Shown: positions 8,995-18,664 of the stretch, one piece after another
Layout: each line of letters opens with the position of its first letter
Position numbering within the stretch: position 1 is the stretch's first letter
Assembly: GCF_009862265.1 (NCBI RefSeq)
Contig: NZ_WWGX01000006.1
Span: 186,756-250,755, forward strand
Source of the DNA: Streptomyces sp. SID8352
GTDB taxonomy: Bacteria > Actinomycetota > Actinomycetes > Streptomycetales > Streptomycetaceae
Reading direction: 5' to 3'
Length of the DNA stretch: 64,000 nt
The notes under the pieces: generated by a model
What the model saw: the letters and a program-made list of their open reading frames with translations, nothing else
Told to the model about the DNA's origin: nothing
The model's database searches: none
Made by a program: the position numbers and the translations under genes

Positions 8995-9537
8995 ATGCGC
9001 AGCGCTCCGACGCCACCACCGAGTTCCGAGCGTGCCGCCCGCCACGCGCCCCCCGGAGCGGCCCGGACCACGCCCCTCGCGGGACTGGACCGGGTGCCCT
9101 GGGACGAGATCCGGGACTCCAGCGGATCGGCCGAGGCCATCCCCCGGCTGCTCGACGAGGTCGCCTGGGGCGACCCCGAGACCGCCCGGGGAGCCCTCAG
9201 CGATCTGCGCGGGCGGATCTGCCAGTACGGCTTCGTGGTCGAGCAGGCCACCGCCGCGACGGTCCCCTTCCTCTGGGAGCTGGCGCGGTGGCCGCAGGTG
9301 AGCTGCCGGGCCCAGATCATCCAGCTCCTCAAGAGCATCGCGGACGCCCGGCAGTGGGAGAGCACCGCCACGGTCTACCCCAAGCTGCTCAACCACCGGG
9401 AGAACCCCGTGGTGTGGGAGCGGGCCGCCCGCCAGGCGGTGCGCAGCCGCCGGAGCGCCCTGGAGGACCTGCTCGCCGAGGACGACAGCGAGATCGCCCG
9501 GGCCACCACCGAACTGGCGCGCGCCATCGGGGAATGA
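8995..9537 (+). CDS. HEAT-repeat protein of unknown function
   Basis: This 180-residue protein has a low-complexity first 25 residues, then an all-helical region resembling HEAT repeats: ATAATVPFLWELARWPQVSCRAQ, IIQLLKSIADARQWE, and VVWERAARQAVRSRRSALEDLLAEDDSEIARATTELARAIG. HEAT arrays mediate protein-protein contacts. It sits 28 bases after the RsbW-like ATPase gene, which suggests that it works with that protein or with the WhiJ/DUF397 pair, but this is inference from position only. The start ATG is preceded by GGAAGGG. Confidence 0.65.
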   Translation: MRSAPTPPPSSERAARHAPPGAARTTPLAGLDRVPWDEIRDSSGSAEAIPRLLDEVAWGDPETARGALSDLRGRICQYGFVVEQATAATVPFLWELARWPQVSCRAQIIQLLKSIADARQWESTATVYPKLLNHRENPVVWERAARQAVRSRRSALEDLLAEDDSEIARATTELARAIGE

Positions 9538-9726
9538 GACCCGTACCCGCCCTGGGGGAGGAGGCCCCCGCCCCTGCGGGGGAGGAGGCGCGGGGGTCCG
9601 CTTCGCATCCGCACATCCTTTCGCCATGCGCGCTGTTTCCGGTCAATTACGGGCGTCAGCGTGCAGTTGAGGAATGTTCCGAGCAGGTCCGGGCATACGC
9701 AGGCCACATCGAGAGAGGGGCGCCAC

Positions 9727-9987
9727 GTGCTCGAACCGGACCCGAAGGTCGTCAGGGAGTTGCTGACGCGGTACGCGTCGCTGCGGATCGCTCAGGCAGA
9801 GCGGGAACTGCCGGAGGCGGCACGCGAACTGGCCGACGTCAGTTACACCCTGTGCGTCATGACGGCGACCAGCCGCATCCACGAGGCGGTGGCCAGGGCC
9901 GACGCGCTGCTGAGCGGGAGGCGGTGTGCGGAGCCCGTCCGCACGGCCGACCCGGAGGGGGAGAGCGGCCTGCCGCTGGCCGTGTGA
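9727..9987 (+). CDS. DUF5133 family small protein
   Basis: The 86-residue product fits the DUF5133 family of short streptomycete proteins of unknown role. A helical first half (DPKVVRELLTRYASLRIAQAERELPEAARE) is followed by the conserved LADVSYTLCVMTATSRIHEAVARADALL. GTG 9727 was chosen over the longer frame at 9661 because GAGAGGGG sits six bases upstream and the family text begins there. No membrane segment is present. Confidence 0.75.
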   Translation: MLEPDPKVVRELLTRYASLRIAQAERELPEAARELADVSYTLCVMTATSRIHEAVARADALLSGRRCAEPVRTADPEGESGLPLAV

Positions 9988-10196
9988 TCCCGTCGCGCCC
10001 CGGGGTGCGCGACACCGCATGGGCCCGCCCCGGGCGGCGAACCGGCCGGACGGCACCGGACCGGACCGCGCGGCGGGCCCGGCGCGTGGCGGCTCCCACA
10101 TCCTGGACGGAATGGGCCGCACCGCCCGACGGGACGCCTAGACTGCTCAGTCGCGCCTCCGTGCGGGGGCGGACGACACGAAAGGCACGTTGACGG

Positions 10197-10427
10197 GTGT
10201 TCCAGGATTCCCCCATCTACGACCGACTCGTCGCCGAGTGCGGCGACGTCCCCGCGCAGGTGCGCGGGGAGGCCGAGCGCCTGCACCGGGAACTGGAGGT
10301 CGTCATGCGCCCGCTGCGCACGCAGGGCCACCTCCCAGGCCATCTGCCCGGCACCGACCGGCCACCGCCCTCCCCGGGGGCGGGCTGGCAGCGCACCGCT
10401 CTGCTGCCCGGACCGCGCCCGAACTGA
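10197..10427 (+). CDS. Small conserved hypothetical protein (76 aa)
   Basis: The product opens with MFQDSPIYDRLVAECGDVPAQVRGEAERLHRELEVVMRP, a helical segment that resembles short hypothetical proteins I associate with Streptomyces. It ends in a Pro-rich tail that is probably disordered. Function is unknown. The GTG start has only a weak upstream site. A TAGACT hexamer at 10139-10144 is a plausible -10 element. Confidence 0.5.
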   Translation: MFQDSPIYDRLVAECGDVPAQVRGEAERLHRELEVVMRPLRTQGHLPGHLPGTDRPPPSPGAGWQRTALLPGPRPN

Positions 10428-10470
10428 CGTACACCCCCGCTCGTCGCCCCGCCGCCCCCGTGCCGTCCGC

Positions 10471-10929
10471 TCACCGCTTCCGCGGGACCCGGTCGGACCG
10501 GCCGCCGGCGGCGGAGCGGGCGGACGGCCGACCCGCCGCCCCCCACCCCGGCCGGGCCGTCCGGCCGCCGGGCCTCCCCGGCCACCACCCGCGCCCTGCC
10601 CCCGGGCCGGAGCCGTCATCCGGCGCACCGGCTTCCGGACGCCGCTCCCCGCCCCCTCCCCGCCCGCCGAGCGCGCCCCGGGTCGAGCGCAGCGCGAGCA
10701 GCAGCACACCGATGTCGTCGAGATAGACCGGGTCCGGAAGCAGATCGGCAGGGAGCACCAGATAGAGGACGGCTCCCCAGAAGACCCACCGGGGCCCCGC
10801 CGGCAGCCCCGCGCGCACCAGGTCCCGCCGGGCGCGCACCAGCCGCACCAGCACCGCCACCGCGACGGCCAGCACGGCCGCCGCCGCGAGCGCCAGCCCC
10901 GTCACGATCACCACCGTGGACGTGTCCAT
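10471..10929 (-). CDS. YkvA/DUF1232 family membrane protein
   Basis: The 152-residue product has an N-terminal membrane helix (STVVIVTGLALAAAAVLAVAVAVLVRLV, about residues 4-31). A second hydrophobic segment carries the DUF1232 signature: RWVFWGAVLYLVLPADLLPDPVYLDDIGVLLLALRS. The LPxDLLPD motif is diagnostic of the family, whose function is not established. The last 60 residues are Gly/Arg/Pro-rich and probably disordered. The ATG at 10929 removes a low-complexity extension present in the longer frame. Confidence 0.75.
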   Translation of the reverse strand: MDTSTVVIVTGLALAAAAVLAVAVAVLVRLVRARRDLVRAGLPAGPRWVFWGAVLYLVLPADLLPDPVYLDDIGVLLLALRSTRGALGGRGGGGERRPEAGAPDDGSGPGAGRGWWPGRPGGRTARPGWGAAGRPSARSAAGGRSDRVPRKR

Positions 10930-11132
10930 CCGGCCCCTTCCGCCACGGGCGCGCGGCGCGCGCCCTCCTCCGTCCGTCTTCCCCGGCACGGCCCCGGCGG
11001 TGCCGTCCGCCGCCTCCCTCATCCCCGTGGCGCATCAGGAGTGGCACCCGGCGGCGGACCCGCCTAGTAATGGTCACCACACCACGCGTGTCGCACATCG
11101 GGGAGCAGGGCGGCACCCCCTCACACGGAGAG

Positions 11133-12422
11133 ATGATGACCACCGGCTCTTCCTCACCTCGCTCGTCCGCGGACGACATAGCCCTCCTCGACCCGCCCGC
11201 CGCGCCCACCACCTGCGGCACCGGAACCCTCCGGCCCGGCCCCGCCGCCGGGGAACGGCCCCCGGAACCCGGACCGGGCGAACCCTGCCCCGCGGCCCAC
11301 GGCGACCCCGTGGGCGACCTGGTGCGCGCCGCGGTGGCCGACCGGCCGCTGGAGGAGGTCGTCGACCTGATCACCGCGCTGGAGCTGTCGCCCCGGTACC
11401 AGAGTGCCACCGCCGACGCGCTCCGCGCGGTCGGCGTCCACCGCCCCGTGGAGGACGTGGCCCGGCTGGCCGTCCTCCTGACCCGGCCCCCGCGCCGCCC
11501 CGACGGCGCCGACGAGGCGGTCCGCGCGGCGGTCCGCAGCCGCTCGGTGGAGGACGTCACCCGCCTCGTCGACCTGCTGCACCGCGCCCCTCTGGAACCG
11601 CGCTGCGGCCAGGAGGCCGTGCGCACCGCCGCCCTCGGCAGGCCCGTCACCGAACTGGTCGAACTGATCGGCCGCCTGGCCGACGAACGGCAGGGGGCCC
11701 CCGACCCGGGCCGCCGCCCGCCGGCCGGGGAGGGCCCGGACGGCACCCGCGCGGGCGACCGGCCCCGGCGTCCCGCCGCGCGCGGCGGCTCGACCGGCGT
11801 CCTCTGCGGCCGCGTCCTGCGCCGCGTACTGGGCGCCGGACGCCGCCGGTCCCCGCACCGCACCCGGGACCGCGAACCGGCCGCCCCGGCACGGGACCCC
11901 CTTCCCGGGCGTCGGCACGCCCTCCCGGTCCGGCGGCCCGCCTCGGCGCCGGAACCCGCCGAGGTGCCCCCGGCCAACGCGCGCACGGCTGACTGGCCGC
12001 TCCGGCTCACCGTCGCCCTGCTCGCCTGCTGCGGAGTGGCCCACTTCCCGCCGGACCACGATGGCACCACCGTCCGCGCCTACGCCCTCGCGCTCGGCCT
12101 GTCGGCCTTCTGCCTGGCCGTCGCCCTGCTCCTGACCGTGCGCCCAGTCCCCGAGGCGCTCGCCCTGGCGGTCCTCGCCCCGGCGGCGTCGGCCGTCGCC
12201 GCACTGCACGCCGCCACCGGGCCCTCGCCGCGGCCGGCCCGAGCCATGGAGCTGGCACTGGCCCCCACCTGGGCCGCCGTCGGCCTCGCCGTCCTGGCCT
12301 CGCTCAGCGCGCTCGCCGCCCTCTGCGCCCGGGTCGACGGCCGGACCTCCGAGGGCCGGACCTCCGGCGGGCGGGCCGGGTCACCGGCGACCATGGCCCG
12401 GGTCGGCCGCGTCACCCACTGA
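11133..12422 (+). CDS. Membrane protein with an N-terminal tandem helical repeat
   Basis: The 429-residue protein has three parts. Residues about 55-190 hold four copies of a roughly 40-residue repeat centred on phrases such as DRPLEEVVDLITAL, HRPVEDVARLAVLL, SRSVEDVTRLVDLL and GRPVTELVELIGRL. Residues about 190-300 are a basic, Pro/Arg-rich linker. The C-terminal part has about four hydrophobic helices (LRLTVALLACCGVAHF, ALALGLSAFCLAVALLLTV, ALALAVLAPAASAVAALHA, APTWAAVGLAVLASLSALAALC). I do not recognise a named family. The cytoplasmic repeat could be a protein-interaction module. Start ATG 11133 follows CGGAGAG. Confidence 0.7.
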   Translation: MMTTGSSSPRSSADDIALLDPPAAPTTCGTGTLRPGPAAGERPPEPGPGEPCPAAHGDPVGDLVRAAVADRPLEEVVDLITALELSPRYQSATADALRAVGVHRPVEDVARLAVLLTRPPRRPDGADEAVRAAVRSRSVEDVTRLVDLLHRAPLEPRCGQEAVRTAALGRPVTELVELIGRLADERQGAPDPGRRPPAGEGPDGTRAGDRPRRPAARGGSTGVLCGRVLRRVLGAGRRRSPHRTRDREPAAPARDPLPGRRHALPVRRPASAPEPAEVPPANARTADWPLRLTVALLACCGVAHFPPDHDGTTVRAYALALGLSAFCLAVALLLTVRPVPEALALAVLAPAASAVAALHAATGPSPRPARAMELALAPTWAAVGLAVLASLSALAALCARVDGRTSEGRTSGGRAGSPATMARVGRVTH

Positions 12423-12714
12423 CCTCGCCGCCTCCGCCGCGCCCGCCGGGCCTCGGGCCGCGCCGCCCGGCGCCGGTCCTCCGGCCGCCGCCGACCACCG
12501 GCGCCCGGGTTCGGCCACCACCGCGCCCGCCACCGGCGCCCGGGGCCGGCGACCACCGAGCCCGCCACCCTGCCCGCCGTCGGAAGGCCCGCCGCCGGGA
12601 AGCCCGGGTACCCGTCGCGGCGGCGGCCGGTGCCGCGGAGGCCGCGCGCCGTCGCCCGCGTCCGGCCGCCGCGTCCTCTGGGACGGCGGCCCCCGCTCCG
12701 AGCCACCCGGTCGG

Positions 12715-14865
12715 TCACCCGTTCCGCCGCGGGGACCGGACGCCCAGCGTGCCCGGCGGATGCCCGTGGTCCAGGAGCCCGGTCAGCACCCGGTCGGGGG
12801 TGAGCGGGAGCTCACGGAAGCGGACACCGGTCGCGTGGTGCACGGCGTTGCCCACGGCGGCCGCGGCGCCCACGATGCCGATCTCCCCGATGCCCTTGCC
12901 GCCCATGGGGTTGAGCCGGTCGTCCCGCTCGTCGACCCAGTACGCCTCCACGCTCCCCACGTCGGCGTGGACCGGCACGTGATACGACGCCAGGTCGGGC
13001 CGGGCGAAGTCGCCGAACGCCGGGTCGACCGGACCGTCCTCGGTGAGCGCCATGCCCAGGCCCATGGTCATCCCGCCGATGAACTGAGAGCGCGCCGTGC
13101 GGGGGTTGAGGATGCGACCGGCGGCGAACACACCCAGCATCCGGGTCACCCGCACCTCCCCGGTCACCGTGTCCACCGAGGTCTCCGCGAAGTGCGCGCC
13201 GAAGGCGTGCCGGGCGAAGGGGCTCTCGGCGTCGGCCGTCCCCGTGGTGTCGGCGGCGGCACCGACGCCCTCCTCGGGCAGCGGGCCCGCCGTCCCGGCC
13301 AGCCGTTCGATGAGCCGCCCGCACGCCTCGTGGACGGCCCATCCCCAGGAGGCGGTACCCGCGGAGCCGCCCGCCACCGGGGCGAACCCGATGTCGCTGT
13401 CCGCGATCTCGACGGCCACCCGGTCCGGCCCGACCCCGAGCGCCTCGGCGGCGATCTGCGCGCAGACCGTCCGGGCCCCCGTGCCGATGTCGGTGGCGTT
13501 GACCCGGACCAGGAAGTCCCCGCCCGGCAGGGCCCGCGCCGTCGCGGCGCACGGAGCCACCAGCACCGGATACGTGGCCGCAGCCACCCCGGTGCCGGTG
13601 AGCAGGGACCCGGCGGCGCGGGTCCCCGGACGCGGGTCGCGGCCGGTCCAGCCGAACCGGCGCGCGCCCTCGCGCAGGCACTCCACCAGGTGCCGGCTGC
13701 TGAACGGCCGGCCGCTGTCGGGCTCGGTGTCCGGCTCGTTGCGTATCCGCAGCTCCACCGGGTCGACGCCGAGCCGGACGGCCAGCTCGTCCATCGCGGA
13801 CTCCAGCGCGTACATGCCGGGGCACTCGCCGGGGGCCCGCATCCAGGACGGCGTCGGCACGTCCAGGGGGACCACGCGGTGCACGGTGCGCAGGGCCGGG
13901 GCCCGGTACATCACCCGCGCCGGTACCGCCGCCTGCTCCACGAACTCCTTGATCCGGGAGGTGTGCGTCGTCACCTCGTGCACCAGGGCGGTGATCCGCC
14001 CTTCCGCGTCCGCGCCCAGCCGCAGCCGGTGCAGGGTCGGCGCCCGGTGGCCGACGACGGACGGCAGATACCGGCGGGGCAGCGCCACGGTGACGGGGCG
14101 GCCGGTGTGCCGGGCCGCCATCACGGCCAGCACCACGTCGGGCCGGGGCGTGCCCTTGGAACCGAAGCCGCCGCCCACGTGCTCCGCGAGGACCCGGACC
14201 CGGTCCGGCGGCAGCGCGAACATCCGGGCAAGCTCCCGGCGCACGGCGGTGGTCCCCTGGCTGGAGGTGTGCACCGTCAGCGCCTCGCCGTCCCACCGGG
14301 CCGTGGTGGCGTGCGGCTCCATGGGGTGGTTGTGCAGCGGCGGCACCCGGTACTCGACGTCGATCCGGGCCGCCGCCGCGGCGAGCCCCGCCCCGGTGTC
14401 GCCGTGCGCGGTGACGGCCGGGTAGCCGCCGTTGGCTGTCTCGGGGACCACGGCGTCGCGGTGCCCCTCGGCGAGGGTCACGTCGAAGCCGTCCGCCTCG
14501 TAGGCGACGCGGACGGCGGCGGCGCCCTCCCGCGCGGCCTCCGGCGTCTCGCCCACCACCAGGGCCACGGGCCAGCCCCGGTGCGGGACGCGGGGCCCGC
14601 GCAGGACGGCCAGCACGGGATCGTCGGGTTCCGCCGACCGGGGGGCGTTCTCGTGCGTCAGCACCGCCAGCACTCCGGGCAGGGCGAGCGCCGCCGCCGT
14701 GTCGACGCCGGCCACCCGGCCGCGCGCGATCGCCGCCGGGACGGGCCGGGCGTGGGCACGGCCGGGGACGTGGTGCTCGGCCGCGTACCGCGCCGTGCCG
14801 GTGACCTTCTCCGGTCCCTCCCGGCGCTCGACGGGCGCGCCCAGCGCGGTCTCGGTGCCGGTCAT
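12715..14865 (-). CDS. Molybdopterin-binding (large) subunit of a PaoC/XdhA-type molybdenum hydroxylase
   Basis: The 716-residue product is the molybdenum-cofactor subunit of an aldehyde/xanthine oxidoreductase. Visible hallmarks are the N-terminal RREGPEKVTGTARYAAEHHVPG, the cofactor loop HVGGGFGSKG, MRAPGECPGMYALE, the NATDIGTGARTV block, and the C-terminal GKGIGEIGIVGAAAAVGNAV with the catalytic Glu. It is the last gene of a three-gene operon with the 2Fe-2S and FAD subunits and starts 35 bases after the FAD gene. The set matches E. coli YagT-YagS-YagR (PaoABC) aldehyde oxidoreductase rather than classical xanthine dehydrogenase. The substrate is probably an aldehyde; this is inference. 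Confidence 0.9.
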   Translation of the reverse strand: MTGTETALGAPVERREGPEKVTGTARYAAEHHVPGRAHARPVPAAIARGRVAGVDTAAALALPGVLAVLTHENAPRSAEPDDPVLAVLRGPRVPHRGWPVALVVGETPEAAREGAAAVRVAYEADGFDVTLAEGHRDAVVPETANGGYPAVTAHGDTGAGLAAAAARIDVEYRVPPLHNHPMEPHATTARWDGEALTVHTSSQGTTAVRRELARMFALPPDRVRVLAEHVGGGFGSKGTPRPDVVLAVMAARHTGRPVTVALPRRYLPSVVGHRAPTLHRLRLGADAEGRITALVHEVTTHTSRIKEFVEQAAVPARVMYRAPALRTVHRVVPLDVPTPSWMRAPGECPGMYALESAMDELAVRLGVDPVELRIRNEPDTEPDSGRPFSSRHLVECLREGARRFGWTGRDPRPGTRAAGSLLTGTGVAAATYPVLVAPCAATARALPGGDFLVRVNATDIGTGARTVCAQIAAEALGVGPDRVAVEIADSDIGFAPVAGGSAGTASWGWAVHEACGRLIERLAGTAGPLPEEGVGAAADTTGTADAESPFARHAFGAHFAETSVDTVTGEVRVTRMLGVFAAGRILNPRTARSQFIGGMTMGLGMALTEDGPVDPAFGDFARPDLASYHVPVHADVGSVEAYWVDERDDRLNPMGGKGIGEIGIVGAAAAVGNAVHHATGVRFRELPLTPDRVLTGLLDHGHPPGTLGVRSPRRNG

Positions 14866-14900
14866 GGGTCCTCCTCGGGGGCGCCCTCGCGGGCGCGGGG

Positions 14901-15893
14901 TCAGTCCGCGGCGGGCGGTGCCAGCCGGGCCAGTACGTCCAGGGCCAGCCGCCGGGCCAGCGGCACCTTGTAGGCGTTGTCGCGCAACGGCTCGGCGGCG
15001 GCCAGCTCCAGCTCCACGGCGTGCTCGAACGCCGCGAGGGTCGGCGCCGCGCCCCGCAGGGCGTCCTCGGCCCGGCGCGCCCGCCACGGCTTGTGCGCCA
15101 GCGCGCCGAAGGCGAGTCCGGCCCGCTCCACCACCCCGTCCGCCACGTGCAGCACGGCGGCGAAGGAGGCGAGTGCGAAGGCGTACGACGCCCGGTCGCG
15201 GGCCTTGCGGTAGGCGGAGGGCAGCCCGGCCGTGGCGGCGGGCAGGACCACACCGGTGATCAGCTCGCCGGGATGGATCTCGGTGTCCCGCTCCGGATGC
15301 TCCCCGGGCAGCCGGTGGAAGTCGGCGGCGGGTATCCGGCGCGATCCCTCCGGGCCGTGCAGCTCCACCCGGGCGTCCAGCGCGGCCAGCGCCACCGCCA
15401 TGTCGGAGGGGTGGGTGGCGACGCACCTGCCGGAGTGCCCGAGCACCGCGTGATCCCGGTGCAGGCCCTCCAGCGCGCCGCATCCGGTACCGGGCTCCCG
15501 CTTGTTGCAGGGCTTGGTGACGTCCTGGAAGTACGGGCAGCGGGTGCGCTGCAGCAGGTTGCCGCCGGTGGTCGCGGCGTTGCGCAACTGCGCGGAGGCG
15601 CCCGCCAGCACCGCCTGGGACAACGCCGGATAGCGGTCCCGGACCGCGGGGTGCGCCGCGAGGTCGCTGTTGCGGACGGTGGCCCCGACGCGCAGCGAAC
15701 CGTCCGGCAGCTCCTCCACCGCGTCCAGCGGCAGCCGGGTGATGTCGACCAGCGCGCCGGGTGTCTCGACTCCGAGCTTCATCAGGTCGACGAGGTTGGT
15801 GCCGCCGCCGAGGTAGCGGGCCCCGGGATGGGCGGCGAAGGCGGCGGTGGCCTCCTCGACACCGGTCGCCCGCACATAGGCGAAGGGCTTCAC
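14901..15893 (-). CDS. FAD-binding (medium) subunit of the molybdenum hydroxylase, PaoB-like
   Basis: This 330-residue subunit shows the FAD motifs ARYLGGGTNLVDLMK and NAATTGGNLLQRT. It also contains the Cys-rich insertion RCPYFQDVTKPCNKREPGTGCG, which in E. coli PaoB binds a [4Fe-4S] cluster not found in ordinary xanthine dehydrogenases. This places the enzyme in the PaoABC branch. Its GTG start (15893) overlaps the TGA of the 2Fe-2S gene in a GTGA junction, implying translational coupling. Confidence 0.9.
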   Translation of the reverse strand: MKPFAYVRATGVEEATAAFAAHPGARYLGGGTNLVDLMKLGVETPGALVDITRLPLDAVEELPDGSLRVGATVRNSDLAAHPAVRDRYPALSQAVLAGASAQLRNAATTGGNLLQRTRCPYFQDVTKPCNKREPGTGCGALEGLHRDHAVLGHSGRCVATHPSDMAVALAALDARVELHGPEGSRRIPAADFHRLPGEHPERDTEIHPGELITGVVLPAATAGLPSAYRKARDRASYAFALASFAAVLHVADGVVERAGLAFGALAHKPWRARRAEDALRGAAPTLAAFEHAVELELAAAEPLRDNAYKVPLARRLALDVLARLAPPAAD

Positions 15894-16462
15894 GGGATCA
15901 CGTCCTCGACCGCGTCGGCGATGCGCGGGTACGCCCCGCACCGGCACAGGTTGCCGCTCAGACGCTCCCGGATCTCGTCCCGGTCCAGCGGCACCGGCCC
16001 GCCGGACGGCACCTCCGGGTCCGTGACGTGCGAGGGGTGTCCGGCGGCGGCCTCCGCGAGCGCTCCGACGGCGGAGCAGAGCTGGCCGGGGGTGCAGTAC
16101 CCGCACTGGAACGCGTCGCGCTCCAGGAACGCCCGTTGCAGGGGGTGCGGCTCCCCGTCCCGCCCGGCGAGGCCCTCCACGGTGGTGACCGAGGCGCCGT
16201 CCAGGGCGACGGCCGGGAGCAGGCAGCCGTTGACCCGCCGCCCGTCCACCAGGACGGTGCAGGCGCCGCACTGGCCGTGGTCGCAGCCCTTCTTGGCCCC
16301 GGTCAGCCCGAGGTCCTCCCGCAGCAGGTCCAGCAGGACGCGGCGGTGGTCGACGGTCAGGGTGTGCGGGACGCCGTTGACCGTGAGGGCGACCGGTGAG
16401 CTGTGGGCGGGTGCGGGTGCGGGTGCGGGGGCGGTGGGGCCGTCGTGGTGCTGGCTGTCCAT
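15890..16462 (-). CDS. [2Fe-2S] (small) subunit of the molybdenum hydroxylase, PaoA-like
   Basis: The 190-residue product has both expected iron-sulfur domains: a plant-ferredoxin-like domain with KKGCDHGQCGACTVLVDG and a downstream Cys, and the helical domain with FQCGYCTPGQ and LCRCGAYP. The N-terminal 30 residues hold an Ala-Pro repeat encoded by a GGGTGC-type hexanucleotide run. There is no Tat signal, unlike E. coli PaoA, so this enzyme is probably cytoplasmic. It is the first gene of the operon. Confidence 0.9.
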   Translation of the reverse strand: MDSQHHDGPTAPAPAPAPAHSSPVALTVNGVPHTLTVDHRRVLLDLLREDLGLTGAKKGCDHGQCGACTVLVDGRRVNGCLLPAVALDGASVTTVEGLAGRDGEPHPLQRAFLERDAFQCGYCTPGQLCSAVGALAEAAAGHPSHVTDPEVPSGGPVPLDRDEIRERLSGNLCRCGAYPRIADAVEDVIP

Positions 16463-16886
16463 GGCGTCGGTGACCTTCCGGGACGGGCCGTGCTGTGCGG
16501 TCCGCGTATCCACGCAGCGCGGGCTGACACGTGGGGGCGCCCTCGTGCGCCCCGTCCCCATACCCGTTCCGGGGCGCAGGGCGTTCCCCCGTGCTCCCTT
16601 CCGGGCGTCCCGGGCTCCCGGGCGCCGCGGGACGGGGGATCACCGGTCGGGCGGCGCGGCGCGCACCGTGCGGGAGGCGTCGTCCACCCGTACGGGGCGG
16701 TAGGCGGCGCCCGTGCCGAGGGCACAGTTCACCTTGGGGCCGGGGCCCGCCTGGGATTCCGGGACGGTCGTGTTCCGGGACGGTCGTGCCGCGTTCCGGG
16801 TCGCCGACTCCCCCCGGGGGGGGGCGCGCGTGACCCGCGTGGCCGCTTTCCCGAGGACGGCCCGGAGGCGTCGGACCCGGCGGGTG
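16463..16886. other. Upstream region of the molybdenum hydroxylase operon
   Basis: This stretch holds the probable promoter of the minus-strand operon and the 3' flank-side sequence before the next gene's stop codon. A short direct repeat, TTCCGGGACGGTCGTG, occurs twice in tandem around 16756-16788. I see no gene. Confidence 0.4.
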
Positions 16887-18107
<1,221 letters not shown>

Positions 18108-18612
18108 CGGTCCATGGGGGTGGCGGTGTACGGGCGGACCCCCAGTATCGCCGTTCCGGGCCGTTTCCGGGAACCCGGGGTCCGGCGGCCCGGCCCGCCG
18201 AAGGCGCGTTGACGGCACGGCCGCCGGCCGGAACGCAGGCAGCCGGTACGGTTCGGCACCCTCCGGCCCGACACGGGCACGGAACAGGAGGGCGCCCCTC
18301 CTCCCGTTGCCCGAAGGCGTGGCCCCACCCGCGACCGGCCCGTCGCGGCCCGTCGTGGCGTGCGCGGGCCCCGGGTCCGGCCGATCCTGGTCGGCCTCTG
18401 GCCTACGGGCCCCGCGCCCCCGCACAATGAGCGGCGCGGGCGGGCCCGCCCACCATCCGCAGAGGGGCGGGCCCGTCCGTGCCCCGCCCGACCGTGCTTC
18501 CGCGCGCCCGGGGGCGCACACCCCGCTTCCTCCGCGCGCCCGCCGGGCTCCCTCGTCCATCTGCGCGCGCCCGGGCCGTGGTCACCGTGACCGCGCGCCC
18601 GTCCCGGACACG
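18108..18612. other. Intergenic region without recognisable gene
   Basis: Only GC-rich sequence with low-complexity open frames is seen. A self-complementary GGGCGGGCCCGCCC lies near 18438-18451 and a related copy about 25 bases later, which may be part of a second terminator. I found no supported gene. Confidence 0.4.
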
Positions 18613-18652
18613 CCGACGGCGCCGGGGCCGTGTGCGGCCCCGGCGCCGTCGG
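18613..18652 (-). terminator. Strong hairpin terminator of the FprA-like gene
   Basis: Two perfectly complementary 18-base arms (18613-18630 and 18635-18652) flank a TGTG tetraloop, 13 bases after the stop codon of the minus-strand reductase gene. The stem is almost all G-C. There is no T run, which is common for streptomycete terminators. Confidence 0.8.
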
Positions 18653-18664
18653 TCGGTGTGCCGG

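Noticed and set aside
12423..12714. Repeated CCACCGGCGCCCGGG segments between convergent genes
   Set aside because: Only two short copies occur in a GC-rich gap; no structure or gene is supported beyond possible terminator function.
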